Made by a program: the position numbers and the translations under genes. A DNA stretch of 64,000 nucleotides from an uncultured bacterium (GTDB lineage: Bacteria; Pseudomonadota; Gammaproteobacteria; Burkholderiales; Burkholderiaceae_C), in contig CAIKUF010000146.1 of NCBI GenBank assembly GCA_903830565.1, forward strand, positions 19,045 to 83,044. Reading direction: 5' to 3'. Below the pieces are notes generated by a model that was not told where the DNA came from, did no database searches, and worked only from the letters and a program-made list of their open reading frames with translations. Position 1 is the first letter of the stretch. Every line of letters begins with the position of its first letter. This document shows, piece by piece, positions 1 to 8,928 of this stretch.

Positions 1-230
1 CCGCACCGGCCGAGGCCGCGCGGCCTTCGCCGCCGGCCGGGGTGGACCCGACGCAATGGTGGGGCGCGCTGACCAAGCAGTTCACCGAATTGGCGGCAGC
101 GGCGTTGAAGGACAGCGCGGCGGGTGTGGCGAAGAACATCGCCGGCGCTCCTACTGCGTCGTCGACCGCAGGCAGCGCCAAGGCGCCACGCAAGCGCGCG
201 GCACGAGCAGTCGCCAAGAGCCGCCGCTGA
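1..230 (+). CDS. PhaM-like polyhydroxyalkanoate granule-associated protein (C-terminal part)
   Basis: The reading frame is open from the window edge (first full codon at position 3), so only the C-terminal ~75 residues are seen. It contains DPTQWWGALTKQFTELA followed by an Ala/Lys/Arg-rich, histone-like tail ending KSRR. As I recall the family, the W-W-G-x-L-T-x-Q-F block and basic tail are typical of PhaM, which links PHA granules to the nucleoid and activates PHA synthase. The stop at 228-230 overlaps the next ATG (TGATG), suggesting coupling. The identification rests on a short C-terminal fragment. Confidence 0.6.
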   Translation, partial: APAEAARPSPPAGVDPTQWWGALTKQFTELAAAALKDSAAGVAKNIAGAPTASSTAGSAKAPRKRAARAVAKSRR

Positions 231-1261
231 TGCCTGCGACCTCACCCAAGAGTCGCCGATCCCTGAGCATTCTCGCTTGGGGTGGTGCGGGACTTGTGCT
301 CGCCATCGTGCTCGCGTTGGCGCTTGCTCTCGCGCTCGGTGGGCCGACGCCGCTGCCGACGAAGCACAGCGTCGCCGACCCGTTCGTCGGCGTAGATTTC
401 CGGGGCATGCCGGCGCTCAGCCGTTTCACCGCGCGCGACGGCGCGGCGCTCGCGTATCGCGCCTACCCGCCTGCCGAAGGCCAACCCGCGCGCGGCAGCG
501 TCATGCTGGTCCACGGCTCGTCGGCCAACAGCCGCAGCGTCGACCCGCTGGCCAGGAGCTTTGCCGAAGCCGGCTTTGCGGTCTATGCGTTCGATATCCG
601 CGGCCACGGCGAGTCCGGAAGACGCGGACACATCGGCTACATCGGTCAGCTCGAAGACGACCTCGAAGACTTCATGCGCAGCGTGCCGCCAGGCCCCGGG
701 CCGAAGACGCTGGTCGGCTTCTCGTCGGGCGGGGGTTTCGCGCTTCGCGTCGCCGGTGGTTCGCGGCAAGGCCTGTTCGACAACTACCTGTTCATGTCGC
801 CCTACGTTCACTACAAGGCCGCCACGGCGCGGTCGGGCGACGCTGCCGGCTGGGCCTCGGTCGGCATGCCGCGCATGGTGGCGCTCGTGATGCTGAACGC
901 GGCTGGCGTAACGGCCTTGAACGATCTCGAAGTCGTCGACTTTGCCGTCAACCCGAACCCGCAGGCGCAACTGACGTCGTCGTATTCGTATGCCTTGGCC
1001 GCCAACTTCCAGCCGCGGGACGATTACCGCGCAGGCCTGCGCGCAATCACGCGCCCGGCCGCGGTGATCGCGGGCCGGGACGACGAAATTTTCCACGCGG
1101 ACAAGTTCCGCCAGGTCTTCGACGAGGCGGGCCGCACCGACATCCCGGTCACGCTCGTTCCCGCTACCGGGCATATCGCGCTGACGCTTTCGCCCGCCGG
1201 CCGCGCCGCAGCAGTGGCCGCGGTGCAGCGGTTGGGCGATGCGTCCGGCAACGCGCACTGA
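230..1261 (+). CDS. membrane-anchored alpha/beta hydrolase (lysophospholipase-like)
   Basis: The protein has 343 residues. One N-terminal hydrophobic segment (about 11-38) probably anchors it in the inner membrane, with the hydrolase domain outside. The fold is shown by the oxyanion-loop LVHGSS (94-99), DIRGHGESG (122-130), nucleophile elbow G163-F-S165-S-G167, acid Asp284/285 in GRDDE and His315 in TGH, the order of a serine hydrolase triad. It resembles monoacylglycerol lipase or lysophospholipase proteins (COG2267-like); the substrate cannot be read. I chose ATG 230 because it overlaps the preceding stop; a longer frame from 56 would run over the PhaM gene. Confidence 0.75.
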   Translation: MPATSPKSRRSLSILAWGGAGLVLAIVLALALALALGGPTPLPTKHSVADPFVGVDFRGMPALSRFTARDGAALAYRAYPPAEGQPARGSVMLVHGSSANSRSVDPLARSFAEAGFAVYAFDIRGHGESGRRGHIGYIGQLEDDLEDFMRSVPPGPGPKTLVGFSSGGGFALRVAGGSRQGLFDNYLFMSPYVHYKAATARSGDAAGWASVGMPRMVALVMLNAAGVTALNDLEVVDFAVNPNPQAQLTSSYSYALAANFQPRDDYRAGLRAITRPAAVIAGRDDEIFHADKFRQVFDEAGRTDIPVTLVPATGHIALTLSPAGRAAAVAAVQRLGDASGNAH

Positions 1262-1291
1262 CGCGCGCCGTCGGCTGGCTCGACGCCCGGC

Positions 1292-2485
1292 TCAAAGCGC
1301 GCGGCGCAGAGCCGGCACGCGAAGCACCCATCCCGCAAGCACATAGCAAAGCAGGCAACTGACGGTGCCGGTCACGGCGAACTTCACCAGCGCGTTCGCG
1401 GGCACGTCACGCCACGCCAACGCAACGGCGACCAGCACCGGCGGGTGCACGATGTAGATCGTGTAGGCGCGCCGGGAAAGCGATTTCCACCACGGGCCGA
1501 GCGTCGCGAATCGACGCTGGAATCGATAGACCAGCATCATGATCGCGCCCCAGGCGACGAAGGGCTCCCAGTACGCGTAGACGACCGCGAGCGCTTGGCC
1601 GGGCAGTGCCGGCAACGCGCGGCTCGCGAAATACGCGACCGGCAGGATCGGCAATGCGACGACACATACATGCCACCACAATCGCATTTGTTCGGCCGTT
1701 AGGCGTTCCAGCCATCGCGGGCGCGATGCGATGCAGCCAAAGCAGAACAGCACGACGTAACTGGCGAAGTAGCCGAGTTGCAAGCCCCAGACATTGACCC
1801 CCACGGGCCAAACAGAGCGCAAGGCGAGCGCGGCCGATCCGGTCACGAGGGCGGCGGTGGCCAGAGCCCGATTGGACGGCCACGGACGCGCGACGGCATC
1901 GTCGGCGAGCGCGGCAGCTTGACGCGAGAACACCCGCATCCACAACACTGCACCGAATGCGAAGAGCAGTAGCGCTTGCGCAAACCACAGCGGCCCACTC
2001 TCGAATGTGCCTTCGCTCCATAGGCGCCACAAGGTCGGAGCGAAAGGGCGGCCACGAGCCGTCTGCGCAAGCGCAATCGTGGCCGGCCCGATCACCAAGC
2101 CGAAGAACAACAGCGGCAACCCGAGGCGAACGAGCCGGTCCGCCAGGTAGAGGCGAGGCCCCTTGCGACGAATCGCCCCCGGCGTGAAATAGCCTGCCAG
2201 AAGAAAGAGCGCGCCCATGAAGTAGGCCTGGTTGACGGTGCAGAAGAACACCAGCAGCGTCGAAGGAATTGACCTGTCGGTCGGCACTTCACGGTAGTAC
2301 CAGCCGCCGATGGCGCCGTAGGTGATAGCGGTGTGATGCAGCACGACGAGCAGCGTCAGCGCAGCACGCAGGGCATCGATCCCCGCGTTGCGCTCAGCGG
2401 CGGGGACGAAGGTATTCGCCGTGGCAGGTTGTGGCGACGTTGGCGCAAGGTCTTCCCGCGCGCCGAGCGCGGAGTTGCCAGTCAT
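1292..2485 (-). CDS. acyltransferase 3 family membrane protein
   Basis: The protein has 397 residues and about ten hydrophobic segments. The N-terminal block RNAGIDALRAALTLLVVLHH (residues 32-51) matches the acyltransferase-3 / MdoC (OpgC) type, in which a His in the first membrane helix takes part in acyl transfer to surface glucans or polysaccharides. Its start codon overlaps the stop of the thioesterase gene by 4 bp (ATGA at 2482-2485), so the two are probably translationally coupled. The gene is convergent with the alpha/beta hydrolase, 30 bp away. The acceptor sugar is unknown. Confidence 0.8.
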   Translation of the reverse strand: MTGNSALGAREDLAPTSPQPATANTFVPAAERNAGIDALRAALTLLVVLHHTAITYGAIGGWYYREVPTDRSIPSTLLVFFCTVNQAYFMGALFLLAGYFTPGAIRRKGPRLYLADRLVRLGLPLLFFGLVIGPATIALAQTARGRPFAPTLWRLWSEGTFESGPLWFAQALLLFAFGAVLWMRVFSRQAAALADDAVARPWPSNRALATAALVTGSAALALRSVWPVGVNVWGLQLGYFASYVVLFCFGCIASRPRWLERLTAEQMRLWWHVCVVALPILPVAYFASRALPALPGQALAVVYAYWEPFVAWGAIMMLVYRFQRRFATLGPWWKSLSRRAYTIYIVHPPVLVAVALAWRDVPANALVKFAVTGTVSCLLCYVLAGWVLRVPALRRAL

Positions 2486-3027
2486 GCTTCGATCTCCCGA
2501 GAGGTCGCCCGTTCTTCGAAAGCAACCCGAGTGACCCAGGTACGCTCAGTGTCGTGCGGCGAGCGCCGGCCTGACGAGAAGGACCCGGTTCGACCCGGCT
2601 CGACCATCGCCGCGAGATAGCTGGCGCAGAACTCGGGCGGCATGCGGCGCCCGCGCCCGCTGCTCACTTCGATGCACACCAGATGCCAGCGGCCGCGCAG
2701 CACGGTTGCGCCGTCACGGTCGCGGATCAACTGAAAGCCGCGCTCCATCGTCAGCTTGCCGTCGCTGGCGAGCAGCCAGGTGGCGAGCGTTAGCGCCTCG
2801 CCCGCGAACGTCGGCAGCAGGTAGTCGTACTCGCCGCGGCGGATCGCCATCGCGCGGTCCAGGCGCAGGTAGTCGGCGAGGGAAAGGCCCAGCGTTTCGG
2901 AGTGCGCCCAGGCGACCTTCTCGCACCACTGCACGTAGACTGCGTTGTTGGTGTGGGAGAGGCCGTCGATGTCGCCCTCGTGCGGCGTGACGGGCAAGGT
3001 GAACGGTCGCGGATGGTCCCAGTTCAT
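2482..3027 (-). CDS. acyl-CoA thioesterase, 4HBT/YbgC-type hotdog fold
   Basis: The protein has 181 residues. The motif GDIDGLSHTNNAVYVQWCE (18-36) is the hotdog thioesterase signature D-x-x-x-H-x-N-N-x-x-Y-x-x-W-x-E. Members of this family hydrolyse acyl-CoA or hydroxybenzoyl-CoA thioesters in the cytoplasm. About 40 residues at the C-terminus extend beyond the ~140-residue domain and look unstructured. It is coupled by ATGA to the acyltransferase downstream and lies 46 bp after the SDR gene on the same strand, so it may be in the distal part of the nar transcript. The substrate is not known. Confidence 0.8.
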   Translation of the reverse strand: MNWDHPRPFTLPVTPHEGDIDGLSHTNNAVYVQWCEKVAWAHSETLGLSLADYLRLDRAMAIRRGEYDYLLPTFAGEALTLATWLLASDGKLTMERGFQLIRDRDGATVLRGRWHLVCIEVSSGRGRRMPPEFCASYLAAMVEPGRTGSFSSGRRSPHDTERTWVTRVAFEERATSREIEA

Positions 3028-3073
3028 GAGGTTCTCGTCGATGGCGAGTGGCGATCTTATCGACCCGCAACCT

Positions 3074-4462
3074 TCAAGCCCCGAAGCGTTCGTCGATCTT
3101 GCGCGAGCGGTAGTCGAAGATGCGCCCGACGTCGCGGTCCACCTTCCAGCCGCCGGCCGCGGCGCCCAGCCAGCCCGCGGGCAACTGGTAGCGCACGGTG
3201 TCGCGCATCAGGGTGCCGTTGCCGAGCGGGATGAAGTCGTGCGCGTGTTCCCACCGCGTGTACGGCCCCTTCACCTGCACGTCGACGAAGCGGCGCAACT
3301 CATCCCAGGCGTCGATGCGCGTGCGCCAGCCGAGCGGCACGCCATTGAGCCTGAGCCGATAGTCGATCAGCGTGCCGACGCCGATCTTCGGTGTCGACAT
3401 GCCGAGCACCCGAAAGCCGAGGAAGGGTGGCGTGATCGCCTCCAGGTTCTTCGCGTCGCAGAAGAATGGCCACAGCGTTGCCGCATCGTGCGGGAACCAC
3501 TGCTCCCAGGTGCGTTCGCGCACGCCGCCGCGCAGCGGCGTGAGCAGGTCGTGCAGCGCCGTGTCGAGGCTTTCGAACCGGAACTCGAAGCCCGACGCTC
3601 GCGTCGCGCGCGGCGCTATGCGCGTGCTACCGAGCACGATGGTGGCCTTCTCGCCGAACAGCGCGTTGATCGCCAGCGTAGGTACGGGAAGGTTCTCGAT
3701 CACGCCCAGCGCGCGGCACAGCACACTCGTGAACTGCCGGTTCGTTGCCGGCTGCGGTGCCACGCCCTCGAGCACGCCCGTGCGCGCCGAGTCGAGCGCA
3801 TGAACGAACAGGCGGACGATATCGTCGAGGTGAATCCAGCTCATCCACTGTCCGCCGCCGCCGAGCCTGCCCGCGGCAGACAGGCGGAATATCGGCAGCA
3901 TCTCGGCCAGCGCGCCGCCTTCGCGCGCGAGCACGACGCCGGTGCGAACGATGGGCACGCGCATCTGCGGCCGGCCCTCGGTCAAAGGCCCGACTTCGGC
4001 TTCCCACGCCTGCACCACGTCGGCCAGAAAGCCGCGACCCTTGGCACTGTGCGCGTCCAGCACCTCGTCGCCACGTTCGCCGTAGTAACCGCTGGCCGAG
4101 CCCTGCACGAACGCGCTGACGGCCCGGTCATGGTCCAGCACCGCGCGCACCAGTTGCCGCGTGCCGAGCACGCGCGAATCGCGGATCAGCGCCTTCCTGG
4201 CTGGCGTCCAGCGAGCCTGCGCCACAGGCTCGCCGGCCAGGTTGATGACCGCATCGACGCCCTGCAACGCCGCCGCGGGCACCGCTCGCGTGTGGTCCCA
4301 CGCGTGGCAGAGCGCCGGGAAGGGCAGCCGGCGCCGCGCCGCCGCCGCGTCGCGCACGAGGCACACGAGCGTGTCGCCGCGCGCCACGAGGGCCTTGCCC
4401 AGTTCGCGGCCGATGAGCCCGGTCGCGCCGGTGAGCAGAATGTGCACGGGGACCTTCGTCAA
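3074..4462 (-). CDS. TIGR01777-family SDR epimerase fused to a SRPBCC domain
   Basis: The protein has 462 residues. Residues 1-300 form an NAD(P)-binding extended SDR: LLTGATGLIGRELGKALV near the N-terminus, VINLAGEPVAQARWT, SGYYGERG with the active-site Tyr, and a DUF1731-like end. Residues from about 310 (RTWEQWFPHDAATLWPFF) to the end resemble a SRPBCC ligand-binding domain (also seen as the separate CDP-paratose epimerase-associated cyclase/dehydrase domain). This is close to twice the length of a single SRPBCC protein and longer than the ~300-residue SDR family. Its ATG overlaps the narL stop by 4 bp. The function is unknown. Confidence 0.75.
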   Translation of the reverse strand: MTKVPVHILLTGATGLIGRELGKALVARGDTLVCLVRDAAAARRRLPFPALCHAWDHTRAVPAAALQGVDAVINLAGEPVAQARWTPARKALIRDSRVLGTRQLVRAVLDHDRAVSAFVQGSASGYYGERGDEVLDAHSAKGRGFLADVVQAWEAEVGPLTEGRPQMRVPIVRTGVVLAREGGALAEMLPIFRLSAAGRLGGGGQWMSWIHLDDIVRLFVHALDSARTGVLEGVAPQPATNRQFTSVLCRALGVIENLPVPTLAINALFGEKATIVLGSTRIAPRATRASGFEFRFESLDTALHDLLTPLRGGVRERTWEQWFPHDAATLWPFFCDAKNLEAITPPFLGFRVLGMSTPKIGVGTLIDYRLRLNGVPLGWRTRIDAWDELRRFVDVQVKGPYTRWEHAHDFIPLGNGTLMRDTVRYQLPAGWLGAAAGGWKVDRDVGRIFDYRSRKIDERFGA

Positions 4463-5139
4463 TGGGATCCCGAAGCACGGCCCGTCGCATAGACCGCTGC
4501 CTGTACGCGGGAGCTGAGGTTGAGCTTGCGCAGGATGTGCTGCACGTGGATCTTGACCGTGGTCTCGGCGATGTCGAGCGCGCGGGCGATTTCCTTGTTG
4601 CTCGCGCCGCGCGCGATGTGTGCCAGGATCTGCTGCTCGCGCGGCGACAGGCTGTGGATCGGATCGGGGTCGGCGGCCGGTGGCGCGGGTCGACCATCGG
4701 ATTGCAGCATCTGGAAGGCATTGACAAGCTTGCTGGTCATCTCCGGGCTGACCACGGACTCGCCAGCCACCGCGCGCAATATGGACGCCGCCAACATGTC
4801 ACTGTCCATGGTCTTGAGCAGGTAGCCGCGCGCGCCTCCCCGCAGCGCCGCGGCCAAGTCGCGCTCGTCCTCGCTGACGGTGAGCATCAGCACGCGGGCC
4901 TGCGGCGCCACTTCCCTGAGTCCTGCCAGTGCGTCCACTCCGTTAACGCCAGGCAGGTGGTTGTCGAGCAGGATCACGTCCGGTTGTGTTTCGGCGGCGC
5001 GGCGTTGCGCCTCGCCGGCGTCGCCTGCCTCGGCGACGACCTCGAAACGCGCGTCGCCCGCGAGCAGCGAGATCAGTCCGCGCCGGAACAGAGTGTGGTC
5101 GTCGACGACCAGCACGCGCACGCGTGCGGCGGTGTTCAT
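4459..5139 (-). CDS. narL: nitrate/nitrite response regulator NarL
   Basis: The protein has 226 residues. The receiver domain contains D13-D14, phosphoacceptor D59 in LLDNHLPG and the switch/Lys region (TVSEDE, LLKT). The C-terminal LuxR-type HTH (about 160-215) has LSPREQQILAHIARGASNKE. The position of Asp59 is the same as in E. coli NarL. The start overlaps the narX stop (ATGA), giving a coupled two-component operon that responds to nitrate and should control the narK/narG promoter. The 3' end overlaps the SDR gene, so that gene is probably co-transcribed. Confidence 0.9.
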   Translation of the reverse strand: MNTAARVRVLVVDDHTLFRRGLISLLAGDARFEVVAEAGDAGEAQRRAAETQPDVILLDNHLPGVNGVDALAGLREVAPQARVLMLTVSEDERDLAAALRGGARGYLLKTMDSDMLAASILRAVAGESVVSPEMTSKLVNAFQMLQSDGRPAPPAADPDPIHSLSPREQQILAHIARGASNKEIARALDIAETTVKIHVQHILRKLNLSSRVQAAVYATGRASGSH

Positions 5140-7034
5140 GCCGCCAGCCCCTGCCGCTCGGGCAGCGTGAGCACGACGCAGGTGCCCGAGCCAGGGACCG
5201 ACACGACCTCGACCGCTGCGCCGATCCGCTGCGCCCGCTCACGCATGATGCGCAGGCCAACATGCGTCTGGTCGGTCGGCTCGCCGTCGGCCGCAAACCC
5301 GCAGCCGTCGTCGCGCACTTCAACGCGCCACTGGGGCGCCTGCTGCACGTCGACCCAAACCTCGCGCGCCTGGGCATGCTTGCGCACATTGGACAGCGCT
5401 TCCTGCACCACGTGTAGAACCTGCACTTGCACGTCGGCCGCCAGCGGCAGGCCATGGCCCTCGACGTGCAAATGAGTTGCAAGGCCGGTCTGGTGCTCGA
5501 ATTTCTGCAACGTGGTCTGCAGCGCAGGCATGATGTTCTCGGTGTTGGTGCGGGTGCGAAAGTGCATCAACAGCTCGCGCACATCGCCCAGACTCTCGCT
5601 CACACCGGCATCGAGTTCACTCAATGCGCGTTCGACCTGAGCCGCGTCCTGCCGCTTGACCGCGCCGCGCAGCAGGCCGGCCTGGATCTTCAGGAAGGCC
5701 AGGCTCTGCGCGATCGAGTCGTGCAACTCGCGCGCCAGCAGGCCGCGCTCCTCGGCCACCGCGGACTCGCGCTCCAGCGCACCGGCGCGCAGGCCCTCGA
5801 TCGCACCGGCGAGGTGGCTGGCCAGGGTTTCGAGCAGGGCGCGGTCATCGTCGGCCAGCGACGCGGCGCTGCGGTAGAACAGGTTCAGTTCGCCCACCAT
5901 GCGCTCCTGCAGCCGCACCGGCACCCCGATCACGGTACGAAAGCCGGCGCGCTCGCAGTGACCGAGCAGCTCGCGCGAGGTGTCGGGCTGGATGTGGATC
6001 ACACGCGTCTGCGCCCGCCCGCGTGGCTGGCCGCAGAAGCAGTCGTTGGTGGGCAGGCACTGCTCCTGGTCTACCAGTTCCGGCGGCAGCCCGTCGGCGG
6101 CCAACAGCAGGTAGCGCTGATTCGACTCGTCCGACCAACGCACCGCCGCGGCGTCGGCACGCGCCACGCGGCGCAACTGTGCGGCGAAACCCTGGGCCAG
6201 TTCCTCCAGCGTGCCGACTCGGGCCACGAACGCGGCCGCCTCGTACAGTGCGGCGAGTCGCGCGTGCTGCTGTTCCAGCCCGAGCGTCTTTTCCCGCACC
6301 CTGGCTTCCAGGCTCTGGTAGAGATCCTGCAGCGTCTCGGCCATGCGGTTGAAGCCGGCCGAAAGCGCTCCGAACTCGTCGTCCGAAGCCACCTCCACCC
6401 GCGCCGCCAAATCCCCCCCGCCGACGCTGGCGAGCCCGGACTGCAGCCGTGCCAGCGGGTTGAAGACGAACAGGTAGGCCGAGTAAAGGAGCGCGACCGC
6501 GCTGCCGATGGCGAGCGCGAACATCACGAACTGGAATGCGTTGAGGGCGGCGGTGAGCCGCGCCAGTTGCATCTCGATCGCCGAGACGAATCCGTCGATG
6601 CGCTCGACGAAGGCCTCGGCGTGTTTCGCGGCCTGCGGCGCGATCGGCGCGGGAGTTGCCGCCCACGCCGTGCGCAGTTCCTGCCAGCCGCGCTGAACGT
6701 CCGCAAAGGCGGCCTGCGAGCGCTCGTCACGTGGTACGAACAGGGGCCGCAGAGGGTCGCCGCTGCGCAACAGGCTGACGCTCTGATCGAACTGGGCCAG
6801 CAGCGCTTCGATGCGCTGGCGGTCGCCACCGGCCAGCGTCTGCGCCAGACGCCAGGTCTGCATGCGCATGCGGCCGGCCTCGTTGACCGCGGCGGCGCCG
6901 CCTTCGAGCTGCCAGGTCACCCACAAAGTCAGGCCGATGGACAGCAGCGCCGTCAGCAGCAGCGCGCCGCCAATGGCGCCGAGCTTGTGCGAAAGAGACC
7001 AGGAACGGCGCATTCCCGAACTGTACGGGTTCAT
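5136..7034 (-). CDS. narX: nitrate/nitrite sensor histidine kinase NarX
   Basis: The protein has 632 residues from ATG 7034; an open frame extends to 7268 but would run into the hemerythrin gene and lacks family resemblance. Features in order: TM1 (about 18-42), periplasmic P-box NEAGRMRMQTWRLAQTL (51-67) that binds nitrate, TM2, a HAMP region, a GAF-like module with the NarX cysteine cluster (QEQCLPTNDCFCGQ), the HisKA_3 dimerisation H-box RELHDSIAQSL, and an ATPase domain (DDGCGF). It phosphorylates NarL. It begins 4 bp after the hemerythrin stop, so the signalling pair is a distal part of the nar operon. Confidence 0.9.
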   Translation of the reverse strand: MNPYSSGMRRSWSLSHKLGAIGGALLLTALLSIGLTLWVTWQLEGGAAAVNEAGRMRMQTWRLAQTLAGGDRQRIEALLAQFDQSVSLLRSGDPLRPLFVPRDERSQAAFADVQRGWQELRTAWAATPAPIAPQAAKHAEAFVERIDGFVSAIEMQLARLTAALNAFQFVMFALAIGSAVALLYSAYLFVFNPLARLQSGLASVGGGDLAARVEVASDDEFGALSAGFNRMAETLQDLYQSLEARVREKTLGLEQQHARLAALYEAAAFVARVGTLEELAQGFAAQLRRVARADAAAVRWSDESNQRYLLLAADGLPPELVDQEQCLPTNDCFCGQPRGRAQTRVIHIQPDTSRELLGHCERAGFRTVIGVPVRLQERMVGELNLFYRSAASLADDDRALLETLASHLAGAIEGLRAGALERESAVAEERGLLARELHDSIAQSLAFLKIQAGLLRGAVKRQDAAQVERALSELDAGVSESLGDVRELLMHFRTRTNTENIMPALQTTLQKFEHQTGLATHLHVEGHGLPLAADVQVQVLHVVQEALSNVRKHAQAREVWVDVQQAPQWRVEVRDDGCGFAADGEPTDQTHVGLRIMRERAQRIGAAVEVVSVPGSGTCVVLTLPERQGLAA

Positions 7035-7038
7035 CCTC

Positions 7039-7581
7039 TCAGTGCACGCCGCGGCGCCCGGCCATTTCACGGCCCATCGCCGCTTGCGACCCGGCGTCCA
7101 GACGCGAGCGCGCGGCCGGGTAGGCCGCCGATTCCTCGACCTCGATATGGTTGCGATAGAGCGCGGCGAAGGTGTCGCGACGCGCAGCGGCCGCGGCTGC
7201 AAGGGCTTGGTCGACCCGACCGTCGGCGATCGCCTGCAGATCGTTGCGCAGCGAGAACCACTGGCCAAGCATCGTCTCGTGCTCGTCGTGCAGGCGTGTT
7301 GCGAGTGCTCTCAGCTCCGGCTCGCCCGACTGCGCGAGCACCGGCAGCAGGTGCCGTTCTTCGTCTTCATGGTGCGCCGGGCCGGCTTGGTCGAAGTAGC
7401 GCATGACGTCGCACGCGGCCTGGCGGGCCTGCTCGTCGGCGCCGTGCACGGGAAGGTGCGCACCCAGCCGCGCGAGCAGCGTGAGCATGTGCTCGACACG
7501 CTGGTGGCATTCGAGCAGCATCTCGAAGGGCTCGTCGAAGCTGGATGCCGGCGTGGCGTGCAAGCTGAGTCTTGATGTCAT
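7039..7581 (-). CDS. hemerythrin HHE-domain protein
   Basis: The protein has 180 residues. Iron-ligand candidates are spread as in HHE cation-binding domains: H26 in LLECHQRVEHML, HHEDEERHLLPVL (70-82), HDEHETM (98-104) and HIEVEESAAYP near 145. Such proteins bind O2 or NO through a di-iron site and are common next to denitrification genes. ATG 7581 overlaps the stop of the SirB2-like gene (ATGA). It is distinct from the second hemerythrin gene at 19124. A role in NO handling or iron-sulphur repair is inferred from context. Confidence 0.8.
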   Translation of the reverse strand: MTSRLSLHATPASSFDEPFEMLLECHQRVEHMLTLLARLGAHLPVHGADEQARQAACDVMRYFDQAGPAHHEDEERHLLPVLAQSGEPELRALATRLHDEHETMLGQWFSLRNDLQAIADGRVDQALAAAAAARRDTFAALYRNHIEVEESAAYPAARSRLDAGSQAAMGREMAGRRGVH

Positions 7582-7982
7582 GGCGATGCGGCCAGAAAGC
7601 CGAGGGCCCGGTGCCTGAGCGCAACGCCGACCGTGAACCCGAAGACGGAAAGCGCAGCCACGTAGCTGACCGCGCGCACCGCGGGCGTGCGGCCACGCTT
7701 GAGCGCCAGCGAACCGAGCACGATGTACACCAGCAGCAGCGCCAGCTTCGTGCCGAACCAGACATCGCGCCGCGGGTTCAGCGCCAGCAGGAACCACAAG
7801 GTGGTGCCGGCGGCAAGCAGCAGGGTGTCGATGACATAGCTCAGGCGGCGCCAGCCCGGCTGCATCGCCCAGGGCTGCCTGGCCAGCACCGCCGCGCCGC
7901 GCACCGCGAACAGTGCGCCGCTGGCTGCGACCAGCGTCACGTGCGCCTGCTTCAACGAGGGATAGAACTGGGCCAGCGTCAT
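7578..7982 (-). CDS. SirB2-family membrane protein
   Basis: The protein has 134 residues and four hydrophobic segments (TLVAASGALFAVRGAAVL, LSYVIDTLLLAAGTTLWFLLAL, LALLLVYIVLGSLAL, AVSYVAALSVFGFTVGVAL). The opening MTLAQFYPSLKQAHVTLVAA resembles the SirB2 family of small inner-membrane proteins of unknown function. I prefer ATG 7982; a GTG three codons upstream (7991) is possible. It lies between the parvulin gene and the hemerythrin gene in the nar locus and is coupled to the latter. Confidence 0.7.
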   Translation of the reverse strand: MTLAQFYPSLKQAHVTLVAASGALFAVRGAAVLARQPWAMQPGWRRLSYVIDTLLLAAGTTLWFLLALNPRRDVWFGTKLALLLVYIVLGSLALKRGRTPAVRAVSYVAALSVFGFTVGVALRHRALGFLAASP

Positions 7983-8134
7983 CGCGCGCACTCAAGGCGC
8001 CGCGTGAGCATCAGCGAGGCGTGCTCGAGCACGTGAGTGCGCTGCCTGCGCAGCGTGGCCCCGAACGGCAACACGCTCAAGGCCCCACCGGACTGCGCAT
8101 GCGCCTGGGCCATCGACTGATCCTGCAATGTGGG
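7983..8134. other. intergenic gap within the nar locus
   Basis: About 150 bases separate the parvulin stop from the SirB2-like start. No coding frame, terminator with a T-tract or known operator was recognised. Open frames crossing it belong to shadows of the parvulin gene. Confidence 0.4.
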
Positions 8135-8911
8135 CTACTGGACCAGCGGCGTCGAGGCGGTGTCGAGCTCGACGCCTTCGATGCACGCCTGCCCGGCCAG
8201 TAACTGCAGGTACTGTCGCAGCGCGGTGACGAAGGCCTGCTGCCGCAGCGCCAAACCCACTGCCGCACGTACGGTCTCGAAGTCCGGCACCCGGCCCGGC
8301 TCGCGCGCAAGAACCTCGACCACGTGCAGACCGAAGCGGCTGTGGACGAGACGCGGCAGTACGCCGACCTCGCTCAGGCCGAACAGTTCGCGTGCGAACT
8401 CGGGCGCGCAGTCGGCGGCGCTCAGCCAGCCGAGCGCGCCGCCGTCGGCGCCGCTGGGACAGTTGGACGTTTGCGCCGCGACATCGGCGAAGCGCTCGCC
8501 CTCGCCCGGTGCCTGGCAACGCAGGTCGAGAAGGCAGGCCTCGGCACGCTGGCGCAGCGCCACCACGTTCACACCCGGCGTGACGGCGAACAGCACATGC
8601 CGCGCCAGCACGCGTTCGCCGACCGCGTAGCGTGTCGTGTGCGCAGCGTAGTGGCGGCGGCAAGCCTCCTCCGAAGGCTCTGGAAGCTGCAGATCGCGCT
8701 CCAGCAGCATCTCGATCGCTGCCGTTGCCGCGGCGCTGGTGGCACCCTCGTGCGGCGGCGGGTCGTCCGCGCCGAGCAGGCCGGCGGCTATCGCCGCCTG
8801 TCGCAGCAACTCGGTGCAGGCGCGTTGACGCAACGTGTCCGCATCCGTCGTTTCGTCGGTGCGATGCAACGGCACGTCGTTGACGGCGGCCAGGGTCAGG
8901 GCTTCTTGCAT
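8135..8911 (-). CDS. parvulin-type peptidyl-prolyl isomerase of the nar operon
   Basis: The protein has 258 residues. A rotamase domain runs from about 100 to 215: VLARHVLFAV (first strand), FADVAAQTSNCPSGADGGALGWLS, and RFGLHVVEVL (last strand with the conserved His). An N-terminal helical region precedes it, as in NifM-like proteins. There is no signal peptide, so it probably acts in the cytoplasm, where nitrate reductase is assembled. The gene starts 17 bp after the narI stop. PpiC-like genes follow narGHJI in several beta- and gamma-proteobacteria, so a role in NarGH maturation is plausible but inferred. ATG 8911 is the first Met in the shared frame. Confidence 0.8.
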   Translation of the reverse strand: MQEALTLAAVNDVPLHRTDETTDADTLRQRACTELLRQAAIAAGLLGADDPPPHEGATSAAATAAIEMLLERDLQLPEPSEEACRRHYAAHTTRYAVGERVLARHVLFAVTPGVNVVALRQRAEACLLDLRCQAPGEGERFADVAAQTSNCPSGADGGALGWLSAADCAPEFARELFGLSEVGVLPRLVHSRFGLHVVEVLAREPGRVPDFETVRAAVGLALRQQAFVTALRQYLQLLAGQACIEGVELDTASTPLVQ

Positions 8912-8928
8912 GGTCTTGGCCGTGGGCG

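Noticed and set aside
2945..4492. 515-codon open frame opposite the SDR-SRPBCC gene
   Set aside because: It is rich in Arg, Ala and His with no recognisable domain, while the minus-strand frame carries clear SDR motifs.
5427..7406. 659-codon frame opposite narX
   Set aside because: narX shows P-box, Cys cluster, H-box and ATPase motifs; the opposite frame shows none.
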